Shown one piece after another: positions 38,002 to 47,383 of a stretch of DNA of 64,000 nucleotides. This stretch comes from Cricetomys ansorgei (Eukaryota > Chordata > Mammalia > Rodentia > Nesomyidae). The stretch covers positions 16,001-80,000 of the forward strand of contig JAMJFZ010001080.1 of the NCBI GenBank assembly GCA_026225945.1, read 5' to 3'. The notes under the pieces are model-generated. The model was not told the DNA's origin, ran no database searches, and saw nothing but the letters and a program-made list of their open reading frames with translations. A program made the translations under genes and the position numbers. Each line of letters opens with the position of its first letter. Position 1 is the stretch's first letter.

Positions 38002-40924
38002 TGTCTAACTCCTCTGACTTACTCTAACTATGACAAATCCAACTTACACTGCTTCCTGTTAATAACTCACTAAAGCAGTTTTCAGAAATCCAAGCAGCAT
38101 GCAACCATAAGGAAGGCTGAAATATGTACGAGAAAAAGTATTGGAAATGTGTCCCTGTACAGTTTTTTTTTCCTTTGGAGAGACGGTCACTGTAATTCTC
38201 TGAGTAGTCTAGAATGTGGTGATCCCGTCAGACTCTGGGCCTAGATTCTGCTCTGAACCTCTGGCTCCTATTGCCTATTCCAATATTGGCAGAATCTTCT
38301 GAGCAAAGCTGAGTCAAAAGTATTATCATCACCCGATTGGTGTTTCTTTTAGGTAGCTTCATCATGTGAGGCTGGTCTGCAGAGTGAGTTACAGGACTAC
38401 CAGAGTTAAAACAGAGAAACCCTTTCTAGGGTTGTGATCAAAATTGATTCTATCAAGCTATTACTTTTGTAAATAGAACATATAAAAAGAGGAAAATTAC
38501 ATAGGAACTTGTTTTCTGTATAACTCCTATGCTTCACATTTAGCCACTCTACTTATCTAGCTTAAAAATATATTAAGCAGAAATTCTTCTGACACAAGAC
38601 TCTGAATAAAGACAACCATGCTTTACTTCACAAATTTTCCAAAGCATTTCCGTTGGTTAGCAGAGCACTATGGTCTATAACTGCTCTGGCTTAGGCCAGT
38701 AGCAATCATCCTCCTGTATTCTGATGAAGAAGAACAGTGGGTAAATTATGAGTACATACTAGCTATGTCAAGCAATACCTTCTGTGGACAATAATACATC
38801 AAGAAAGGATAGTGGGGTATACTAAAAGAGATAGCCAGGTAATTGTGGCACCCGACTTAGGAAGGAAGCTAGGCACATCTCTGTGAACTCCTGGACAGCC
38901 AGAGTTACATAAAAGAAACCCTGTCTTAACAAAAAAAAAAAAAAAAAGAAATCTCACCATTAAATAATAGACAGGATTCAAAAGGAAGTTCATGTAGATT
39001 GCTAGAGGAAAAGCATACTAAAAGGAGACTAAAAGAGTAAAAGTCAACATAGATCATCCCCAGGATGCTTTTAAAGTGCTTCCTAAAACTCTTACTTATC
39101 TGTTCCTTATTAATTATGATATCCTTTTTAAGTCTATGAGTATTTTGCCTTTAAGTGTCTCTTTCTACAACCAACGTGCAGTATGTGTGGAGGCTAGAAA
39201 GGGATGTCAGGCCTCATTGGAAGTGGAATTACAGCTGGTTAGCTGGTCCTGGGCCACCATGGAGGGAATCAATGTGAGGCCTCAGAAGTCAGATGCAGTT
39301 AATAATGAACCACTTTTGCAACCTAAAATGTCATTTTATGAATATAGAGTTTTGCTTGGAGGTTATTTCTGAGCACCACATGTTAAATTTTTAACCTTTG
39401 TCTTCTGTTTCTGTCTTCTTTATAGATTCTGAAGTCCCCTTTTATAATGAGAATCGGAGCCGGTAGAATACATATGCTTTCTCCCAAGACGTCTCTTCAG
39501 AACGACCTTTCCCCTTTGCTTCCAAGGACTTGGCTTCACATCATTTCAAGTATGTATGAGAAAGATAACATGCTGTCATACACCACCATGCAACATTAAA
39601 TAGCAGCAGTAGGAAGCAGTCCTCCCTTCCAGGACTCCCACTGCCATCATTTACCTACACAGTAACCAAGAGCCAGCATTGAATATACCATCTTTGAGGT
39701 TAATACCATTTATTTCCTTGCCACTCATCATGGTCATACCAGAGACTTAGGTCCCCATACTAGGTTTTATTCAGATGGCTTATGGCGGCAGTTTCCAAGC
39801 TTTCTTGTGAGGGGACAGATGTGACGTTACTCTGACAGATAGAAGTCCGGCCAAACCGGACTGCATTAATTTAGCAAGCAGTATGAGTCCTGTTCCAGTT
39901 TCATGGGTAGCCATGCTGTTTTCTGAAAGACCCGGTGTGGCCATCATCACACTTATAATTGGTTTAGGGATAGCACCACACAATGAATTTTTCCTCTTGC
40001 CACATTATCCCAGCTGGTTCAAAATCTTGAGGATAGTAAGCACTTAGTGGCTTTTTTCCCTCATTTTTAGTCACCTTAATGCTTTAATGTATTTATAAAG
40101 AAAAGGAGCCCAAGAGACTTGGTCAAGCAGAAATATCAAACTTCTTCCGTGGTATTATTGGCGTAAGTTTTCTAAATTTGCATATTTTTATTAAAGATTT
40201 AAATTGTTTTTGACATTGTTGGGGTATGTACACAGAGTACAGTGACTGTGGGTGCCATCGAGAAGACAGTATTGGATTCTCTGGAGCTGGAGTAACAGGC
40301 AGTTCTGAGAAGCTTAATGTCAGGGCTGCGAACTAAACTTGGGTCCATAGTAATACCTGGACTTGATGACTGAATCCTCTCTCTAACCTATAAATTTGCA
40401 TTTCAGAGTCACACTTTTGATATTCCTGTTTGACTCTTTTCTCTAAAAATTAATTCCTTTAACTAGTGATAATGAATGCATGCCTTCATCACAGCATTCA
40501 GGCAGCAGAGGCACGGGGGTTTCTGAGTTCAAGGCCAGCCTGGTCAACAGAGCAAGTTTCCAAACAGTCAGGCTGACACAGAGAAACCCTTTCTGTAACA
40601 TCCCCTTCCCTAAGAAATAATGTATTATATTTGTTTTCCTAAAATGTAGCTGTTTTCTACCAACTTGGATCTGGGCTCTCAAGCCTTCTTTGATTGGAGA
40701 TGAATTGTAACTGATACTGTTTCACACTGCTAATGGAGCAGCCCTTTCTGCCTGTCTTAATATGTCTAAAGATGGAGAACTGGACTTAACCTCTAAAAAT
40801 CTTCGATGCCTTTAAATGTACCTAACATGCTTTTCCATCCACAGTCCCCTGACGCTGTCTTTTGTTTGTATCTAAGCCCAGTTCCTGTCTGCCTGCCTTG
40901 TCCTCTTCATCCTCAGGAGCAAAT
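38002..40924 (+). repeat. Macrosatellite unit 14
   Basis: 2923 bp, clearly diverged from the core ('tcaccattaaataatag', 'ggcctcagaagtcag'). Exon-like segment 39426-39549 keeps its length but has an in-frame TAG in 'agccggtagaat'. Long A-tract of the B1 tail at about 38931-38947. Confidence 0.95.
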
Positions 40925-43813
40925 TGTCTAACTCCTCTGACTTACTCTAACTATGACAAATCCAACTGACACTGCATCCAATTACTAACTCACTAAAGCA
41001 GTTGTCAGAAGTCCAAGCAGCATGCAACCATAAGGAAGGCTGAAATATGTACGAGAAAAAGTATTGGAAAAGTGTCCCAGTACAGTTTTTTTTCCTATGG
41101 ACAGACGGTCACTGTAATTCTCTGACTAGTCTAGAATGTGGTGATCCCGTCAGACTCTGGGCCTAGATTCTGCTCTGAACCTCTGGCTCCTATTGCCTAT
41201 TCCAATATTGGCAGAATCTTCTGAGCAAAGCTGAGTCAAAAGTATTATCATCACCCGATTGGTGTTTCTTTTAGGTAGCTTCATCATGTGAGGCTGGTCT
41301 GCAGAGTGAGTTACAGGACTACCAGAGTTAAAACAGAGAAACCCTTTCTACGGGTGTGATCAAAATTGATTCTAACGAGCTATTACTTTTGTAAATAGAA
41401 TATATGAAATGAGGAATATTACATACGAACTTGTTTTCTGTATAACTCCTATGCTTCACATTTAGCCACTCTACTTAGCTTGCTTAAAAATATATTAATA
41501 AGAAATTCATCTTCTGACACAAGACTCTGAATAAAGACAACCATGCTTTACTTCACAAATTTTCCAAAGCATTTCCGTTGGTTAGCAGAGCACTATGGTC
41601 TATAACTGCTCTGGCTTAGGCCAGTAGCAATTAGCCTCCTGTATTCCCATGAAGAAGAACAGTGGGTAAATTATGAGTACATATTAACTATGTCAAGCAG
41701 TACCTTCTGTGGACAATAATACATCAAGAAAGGATAATGGGGTATACTAAAAGAGATAGACCAGGTAGTGGTGGCACTTGCCTTAGGAAGGAAGCTAGGC
41801 ACATCTCTGTGAACTCCAGGACAGCCATAGTTAATCAGAGAATACCTGTCTTAACAAAAAAAAAAGAAATCTCACCAGAAAATAATAGACAGGATTTAAA
41901 GGATGGGTCATGGAGATTGCTAGAGGAAAAGCATAATAAAAGGAGACTAAAAGAGTAAAAGTCAACATAGATCATGCCCAGGATGCTTTTAAAGTTCTTA
42001 CTAAAACTCTTAATTATCTGTTCCTTAATAATTATGATATCCTTTTTAAGTCTATGGCTATTTTGCCTTTAAGTGTCTGTTTCTACAACCAATGTGCAGT
42101 ATGTGTGGATGTTAGAAAAGGATGTCAGGCCTCATTGGAAGTGGAATTACAGCTGGTTAGCTGGTCCTGGGCCACCATGTAGGGAATCAATGTGAGGCCT
42201 CAGAAGCCAGATGCAGTTAATAATAAGCCTCTTTTGCAACCTAAAATCATTTTATGAATATAGAGTTTGGCTTGGAGGTTATTTCTGAGCAATACACATT
42301 CTCATTTTTAATCTTTGTCTTCTGTTTCTGTCTTCTTTATAGATTCTGAAGTCCCCTTTTATAATGAGAATGGAGCCGGTAGAATACATATGCTTTCTCC
42401 CAAGACGTCTCTTCAGAACGACCTTTCCCCTTTGCTTCCAAGGACTTGGCTTCACAACAAGTATGTATGAGAAAGATAACATGCTGCCATACACCACCAT
42501 GCAACATTAAAAAGCAGCATAAGGAAGCAGTCCTCCTTTCCAGGACTCCCACTGCCATCATTTACCTACACATTAGCCAAGAGCCAGCATTGTATATACC
42601 CTCGTTGAGGTTAATACCATTTATTCCTTTGCCACTCATCATGGTCATAACAGAGACTTAGGTCCCCGTACTAGCTTTTATTCAGATGGCTTATGGCAGC
42701 AGTTTCCAAGCTTTCTTGTGAGGGGACAGATGTGACTTTACTCTGAGAGATAGAAGTCCGGCCAAACCGGACTGCATTAATTTAGCAAGCAGTGTGAGTC
42801 CTGTTCCAGTTTCATGGGTAGCCATGCTCTTTTTTGAAAGACCCGGTGTGGCCATCATCACACTTATAATAGGTTTAGGTATAGCACCACATAATGAACT
42901 TTTCCTCTTTCCACATTATCCCAGCTGGTTCAAAATCTTGAGGATAGTAAGCACTTAGTGGCTTTTTCCCCTCATTTTCAGTCACCTTAATGCTTTAATG
43001 TATTTATATAGAAAAGGGGCCCAAGAGACTTGGTCAAGCAGAAATATCAAACTTCTTCCGTGGTATTATTGGCGTAAGTTTTCTAAATTTGCATATTTTT
43101 ATTAAAGATTTAAATTGTTTTTGACATTGTTGGGGTATGTACACAGAGTACAGTGACTGTGGGTGCCATCGAGAAGACAGTATTGGATTCTCTGGAGCTG
43201 GAGTAACAGGCAGTTCTGAGAAGCTTAATGTCAGGGCTGCGAATTAAACTTGGGTCCATAGTAATACCTGCACTTGACTACTGAATTTCAGAGTCACACT
43301 TTTGATATTCCTGTTTGACTCTTTTCTCTAAAAATTAATTGGTTTAGCTAGGTATTGATAATGAATGCATGCCTTCATCACAGCATTCAGGCAGCAGAGG
43401 CACGGGGGTTTCTGAGTTCAAGGCCAGCCTGGTCAACAGAGCAAGTTTCCAAACAGTCAGGCTGACACAGAGAAACCCTTTCTGTAACATCCCCTTCCCT
43501 AAGAAATAATGTATTATATTTGTTTTCCTAAAATGTAGCTGTTTTCTACCAACTTGGATCTGGGCTCTCAAGCCTTCTTTGATTGGAGGTGAATTGTAAC
43601 TGATACTGTTTCACACTGCTAATGGAGCAGCCCTTTCTGCCTGTCTTAATATGTCTAAAGCTGGAGAACTGGACTTAACTTCTAAAAATCTTCGATGCCT
43701 TTAATTGTACCTAACATGCTTTTCCATCCACAGTCCCCTGACGCTGTTTTTTGTTTGTATCTAAGCCCAGTTCCTGTCTGCCTGCCTTGTCCTCTTCATC
43801 CTCAGGAGCAAAT
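40925..43813 (+). repeat. Macrosatellite unit 15
   Basis: 2889 bp, the shortest full copy, partly from loss of about 26 bp at 'ctactgaatttcagag' (near 43278). Exon-like segment 42343-42460 has the same two deletion sites as unit 10. Carries 'ccaccatgtagggaatc' where other units have 'ccaccatggaggg'. Confidence 0.95.
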
Positions 43814-46197
43814 TGTCTAACTCCTCTGAGTTACTCTAACTATGACTAATCCAACTGACACTGCTTCCTGTTAATAACTCTCTAAAGCAGTTTTCAGAAA
43901 TCCAAGCAGCATGCAACCATAAGGAAGGCTGAAATATGTACAAGAAAAAGTATTGGAAATGTGTCCCTGTACAGTTTTTTTTTTCCTTTGGAGAGACGGT
44001 CACTGTAATTCCCTGACTAGTCTAAAATGTGGTGATCCTGTCAGACTCTGGGCCTAGATTCTGCTCTGAACCTCTGGCTCCTATTGCCTATTCCAATATT
44101 GGCAGAATCTTCTGAGCAAAGCTGAGTCAAAAGTATTATCATCACCTGATTGGTGTTTCTTTTAGGCAGCTTCATCATGTGAGGCTGGTCTGCAGAGTGA
44201 GTTACAGGACTACCAGAGTTAAAACAGAGAAACCCTTTCTAGGGGTGTGATCAAAATTGATTCTAACAAGCTATTACTTTTGTAAATAGAATATATGAAA
44301 TGAGGAAAATTACATAGGAACTTGTTTTCTGTATAACTCCTATGCTTCACATTTAGCCACTCTACTTAGCTAGCTTAAAAATATATTAATCAGAAATTCT
44401 TCTGACACAAGACTCTGAATAAAGACAACCATGCTTTACTTCACAAATTTTCCAAAGCATTTCCTGTGGCAGGCAGAGCACTATGGTATATAACTGCTCT
44501 GGCTTAGGCCAGTAGCAATCATCCTCCTGTATTCCCATGAAGAACAGTGGGTAAATTATGAGTACATACTAGCTATGTCAAGCAATACCTTCTGTGGACA
44601 ATAATACATCAAGAAATGATAGTGGGGTATACTAAAAGAGATAGACCAGGTAATTGTGGCACCCGACTTAGGAAGGAAGCTAGGCACATCTCTGTGAACT
44701 CCTGGACAGCCAGAGTTACATCAGAGAAACCCTGTTTTAACAACAAAAAAAAAGAAATCTCACCAGGAAATAATACACAGGATTCAAAAGGAGGGTCATG
44801 TAGATTGCTAGAGGAAAAGCATACTAAAAGGAGACTAAAAGAGTAAAAGTCAGCATTGATCATCCCCAGGATGCTTTTAAAGTGCTTTCTAAAACTCTTA
44901 ATTATCTGTTTCTTATTAATTATGATATCCTTTTTAAGTCTATGAGTATTTTGCCTTTAAGTGTCTCTTTCTACAACCAAAGTGCAGTATGTGTGGAGGC
45001 TAGAAAGGGATTTCAGGCCTCATTGGAAGTGGAATTACAGCTGGTTAGCTGGTCCTGTTCCACCATAGAGGGAATCAATGTGAGGCCTCAGAAGTCATAT
45101 GCAGTTAATAATGAACCTCTTTTGCAAGCTAAAGTCATTTTATGAATACAGAGTTTTGCTTGGAGTTTATTTCTGTGCACCATACGTTCTAATTTTTAAC
45201 CTTTTTCTTCTGTTTCTTTCTTCTTTATAGATACTGAAGTTCCCTTTTATAATGAGAATCGGAGCCGGTAGAATACATATGCTTTCTCCCAAGACGTCTC
45301 TTCAGAACAACCTTTCCCCTTTGCTTCCAAGGACTTGGCTTCACATCATTTCAAGTATGTATGAGAAAGATAACATGCTGTCATACACCACCATGCAACA
45401 TTAAAAAGCAGCAGAAGGAAGCAGTCCTCCCTTCCAGGACTCCCACTGCCATCATTTACCTACACTGTAGTCAAGAGTCAGCATTGTATATACCCTCGTT
45501 GAGGTTAATACCATTTATTTCCTTGCCACTCATCATGTTTGTAACAGACACTTAGGTCCCCATACTAGGTTTTATTCAGATGGCTTATGGAGGCAGTTTC
45601 CAAGCTTTCTTGGGAGGGGTCAGATGTGACTTTGCTCTGCCAGAACGAAGTCAGGCCAAACCGTACTGCATTAATTTAGCTAGCAGTAAGGGTCCTGTTT
45701 TAATTTCATGGGTAGTCATGCCCTTTTTTGTAATACTCTGTGTAGCCATCATCACAGTTATAATAGTTTTATGGATAGCACCACACAATGCACTTTTCCT
45801 CTTACCACATTATCCCAGCTGGTGCAAAGCCTTGAGGATAGTAAGTACTTAGTGACTTTTTCCCTCATTTTCAGTCACCTTAATGCTTTAAAGTATTTAT
45901 CCTGATAAAAGGCCCAAGAGACTTGGTCATGCACAAATATAAAACTTCTTCCGTGGTATTATTGGCATAAGTTTTGTTAATTTGCATATTTTTATTAAAG
46001 ATTAAAATATTTTTTTGTTACATTGTGGGTGGTATGTACACAGAGTACAGTGACTGTGGTTGCCATAGAGAAGGCAGTATTGGATTATCTGGAACTGTAT
46101 TAGCAGACAGTTCTGAGCAGCTTAAAGTCAGGGCTGGGAACTAAATTTGCATTCATAGCAATACCTGGACTTGACCACTGAGTCCTACCTCTATCCT
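43814..46197 (+). repeat. Macrosatellite unit 16 (partial, most diverged)
   Basis: About 2384 bp; stops inside the second reversed B3 segment, so it lacks the last B1 and the unit end. Exon-like segment 45231-45354 has an in-frame TAG. From about 45580 on it is the most diverged copy in the array but also the one with an open 261-nt second exon-like segment, so it may be close to the founding sequence. Confidence 0.93.
45580..45840 (+). pseudogene. Open 261-nt exon-like segment with one membrane-spanning stretch
   Basis: Lies between 'ttttattcag' and a consensus donor GTAAGT at 45841, and is 87 codons with no remainder. The frame opens MAYGGSFQAFLGG, and residues about 45-63 form a hydrophobic stretch (VVMPFFVILCVAIITVIIV) followed by LWIAPHNALFLLPHYPSW. 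One membrane pass followed by a short tail would fit a single-pass membrane protein, but I do not recognise the family. In nearly all other units this frame is broken by an early TGA. The phase does not fit directly with the 124-nt segment or with the 46518-46626 segment, so it could also be intronic sequence open by chance. Confidence 0.35.
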
Positions 46198-46517
46198 GTT
46201 AGAGAAACCTTCTTAGAAAAATCATTCCTAATTTGTGAGCCTTTTGACAATGAGATGCTTTTAGTGAAAGAACTGTTGACCTTGAACATAACTGCTTGGA
46301 AAGCAGAATGTTTTGCAGAATTATCATGCTGCTTTATCTGTTAAGCAGAAGGAGCTGTCTCAGAGCCCAAGGCCAGGATATGATAGCTTTTTTGACCTTG
46401 TAAAAGACACCCCTGAAGGGTGTAAATATGGTGTGTCAAATAAATTTGAGGCTTCAGTATTCACTTTATGCCCTCCCGAATATATCCCATCTCTGTCTGT
46501 TTTCTTAATTCTCACAG
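46198..46517 (+). other. Single-copy spacer between array and exon-like segment
   Basis: No similarity to the macrosatellite unit after 'gtcctacctctatcctgtta', and no SINE that I can see. A 140-codon open frame crosses it (46313-46735) but changes frame relative to the exon-like segment at 46518 and has no other support. It reads as intron-like DNA, ending in a good pyrimidine tract and acceptor. Confidence 0.5.
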
Positions 46518-46626
46518 CCCCTCTCAGGCCCAGTATGATTTGTCAGAGCATCTTTACTCATCTATTCAATTCATGGAATATTCAAAAAAGGATCATATTA
46601 CCAAATATATGTTTGATTTGCAAAAG
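46518..46626 (+). pseudogene. 109-nt exon-like segment, unknown gene
   Basis: Preceded by 'tctgttttcttaattctcacag', written here in parts: pyrimidine tract 46492-46512 and CACAG to 46517. Followed by AAG|GTTGTT. After one leading base it holds 36 sense codons, starting PSQAQYDLSEHLYSSI, then QFMEYSKKDHITKYMFDLQK. The composition is typical of coding sequence (polar, charged and aromatic residues mixed). Its leading single base fits the two trailing bases of the 124-nt macrosatellite exon-like segment, giving an Asn codon at the junction, so both could be consecutive exons of one former gene. I do not recognise the protein. Confidence 0.5.
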
Positions 46627-46662
46627 GTTGTTCTGTGTGTTTTTATGTCTTCTGTGTCACAG

Positions 46663-46865
46663 TCATAGTACGTCAAAACCCTCTTCACAACTACTAGTGA
46701 TCATTTTACCAATTTCTATCCACGTATCTAAGTGAGGGTTGTAAACTTCAACTGAGAACAAAGTACCTGGAGCCAAGAAATCATCACCTCCAGAAGCATA
46801 CAGAAGTCCATTGAATGCCACAATACACTGCCTTCTTTTATTGAAGCACCTGCAACCCACTTTTC
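46663..46865 (-). pseudogene. Kelch-repeat exon fragment (BTB-kelch type)
   Basis: On the - strand a pyrimidine-rich stretch and 'ttttaatag' precede a frame reading NKRRQCIVAFNGLLYASGGD, then SVEVYNPHLDTWIEIGKM and EEGFDVL before a TGA. The RR..., NGLLY.SGG double Gly, SVEVYNP and W at the usual spacing match one full kelch blade of the KLHL family (beta-propeller, substrate-binding part of Cullin-3 adaptors). Only about 66 residues exist: no BTB or BACK domain and no further blades nearby. It is a gene fragment, either an isolated exon or part of a pseudogene. It lies 37 bp from the + strand exon-like segment, in the opposite orientation. Confidence 0.65.
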
Positions 46866-46950
46866 CTATTAAAAGAATTAACAGAAATATCATACTCATA
46901 ATAAAACCTCTAAAAAATCATATCGCCTATTCGTGTTTTAATTCAGACAG
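46866..46950. other. AT-rich spacer
   Basis: Contains the putative acceptor tract of the kelch fragment on the - strand, then AT-rich sequence up to the start of the C/T-rich minisatellite. Nothing else seen. Confidence 0.4.
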
Positions 46951-47366
46951 TCCCCTGGCCCCTTTTTACTTCCCCGGACCTTCCCTCACCTCCCCTGTCT
47001 CCTCCTTCAATGTCCATGGTCCTTCCTTCAACTCCCCTTGCCCTTCCTTCACCTCCCCTGGCCTTTACTTCACCTCCCCTTGCCCCTCCCTCACCTGCCC
47101 TGTCCCCTCTCTCACCAACCCTGGAAATACCCTGACCTCCCCTGGCCCCTAACTCACCTACCATGGCCCCTCCCTCAGCTCCACTGGGCACTCCTTCACC
47201 TCACGGCCCTTCCCTCACCTCCCTTCGCCCGTCCTTCACAGCCCCTGGGCCCTCCCTCACTTTTTCTTTCCCCTCTCTGACCTTCCCTGGCCCCTCTTTC
47301 ACCTCCTCTTGTCCCTCCCCACGTCCCCTGGCCCCTCCTTCACGTACCATGGACCCTCCCTCACCT
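46951..47366 (+). repeat. 21-bp C/T-rich minisatellite
   Basis: About 19-20 diverged copies of a 21-bp motif close to 'ccctccctcacctcccctgg' plus c, for example at 47050-47170. Because 21 is a multiple of three, long frames stay open on both strands (a seven-residue Ser/Pro/Thr repeat on +, a Gly/Glu/Arg repeat on -); these are not genes. The - strand has repeated G-runs ('ggggaggtgaggg') that could form G-quadruplexes. Confidence 0.88.
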
Positions 47367-47383
47367 CCTAACCCTAACCCTAA
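47367..47383 (-). repeat. Short telomere-type repeat (CCCTAA orientation)
   Basis: 'cctaaccctaaccctaa' directly abuts the last 21-bp minisatellite copy and the start of the CA-rich array. It is under three hexamers, in the opposite orientation to the TTAGGG blocks at 61395-63628. Confidence 0.7.

Larger units (their letters stand above)
1..46197 (+). repeat. 2.92-kb macrosatellite array (15 full units plus one partial)
   Basis: The same roughly 2.92-kb sequence recurs head to tail, with unit starts at 1, 2922, 5845, 8763, 11686, 14615, 17541, 20466, 23393, 26318, 29233, 32157, 35080, 38002, 40925 and 43814, each marked by 'tgtctaactcctctga'. Full unit lengths run from 2889 to 2929. The phase is arbitrary: it is set by the window edge, and the array may continue to the left. 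Each unit is built from B1-type and reversed B3-type SINE pieces, exon-like segments and AT-rich spacer. Homology ends near 46197, after 'gaccactgagtcc'. No unit holds a long conserved open frame or a homeobox. Confidence 0.97.

Noticed and set aside
1..46197. D4Z4/DUX- or DXZ4-like macrosatellite
   Set aside because: The unit size is similar, but I see no homeobox, no long conserved frame and no high GC content; the units are AT-rich and SINE-filled.
46313..46735. 140-codon + strand open frame
   Set aside because: It runs from intron-like spacer through the 109-nt exon-like segment in a different frame from the coding-like one, and on past its donor site.
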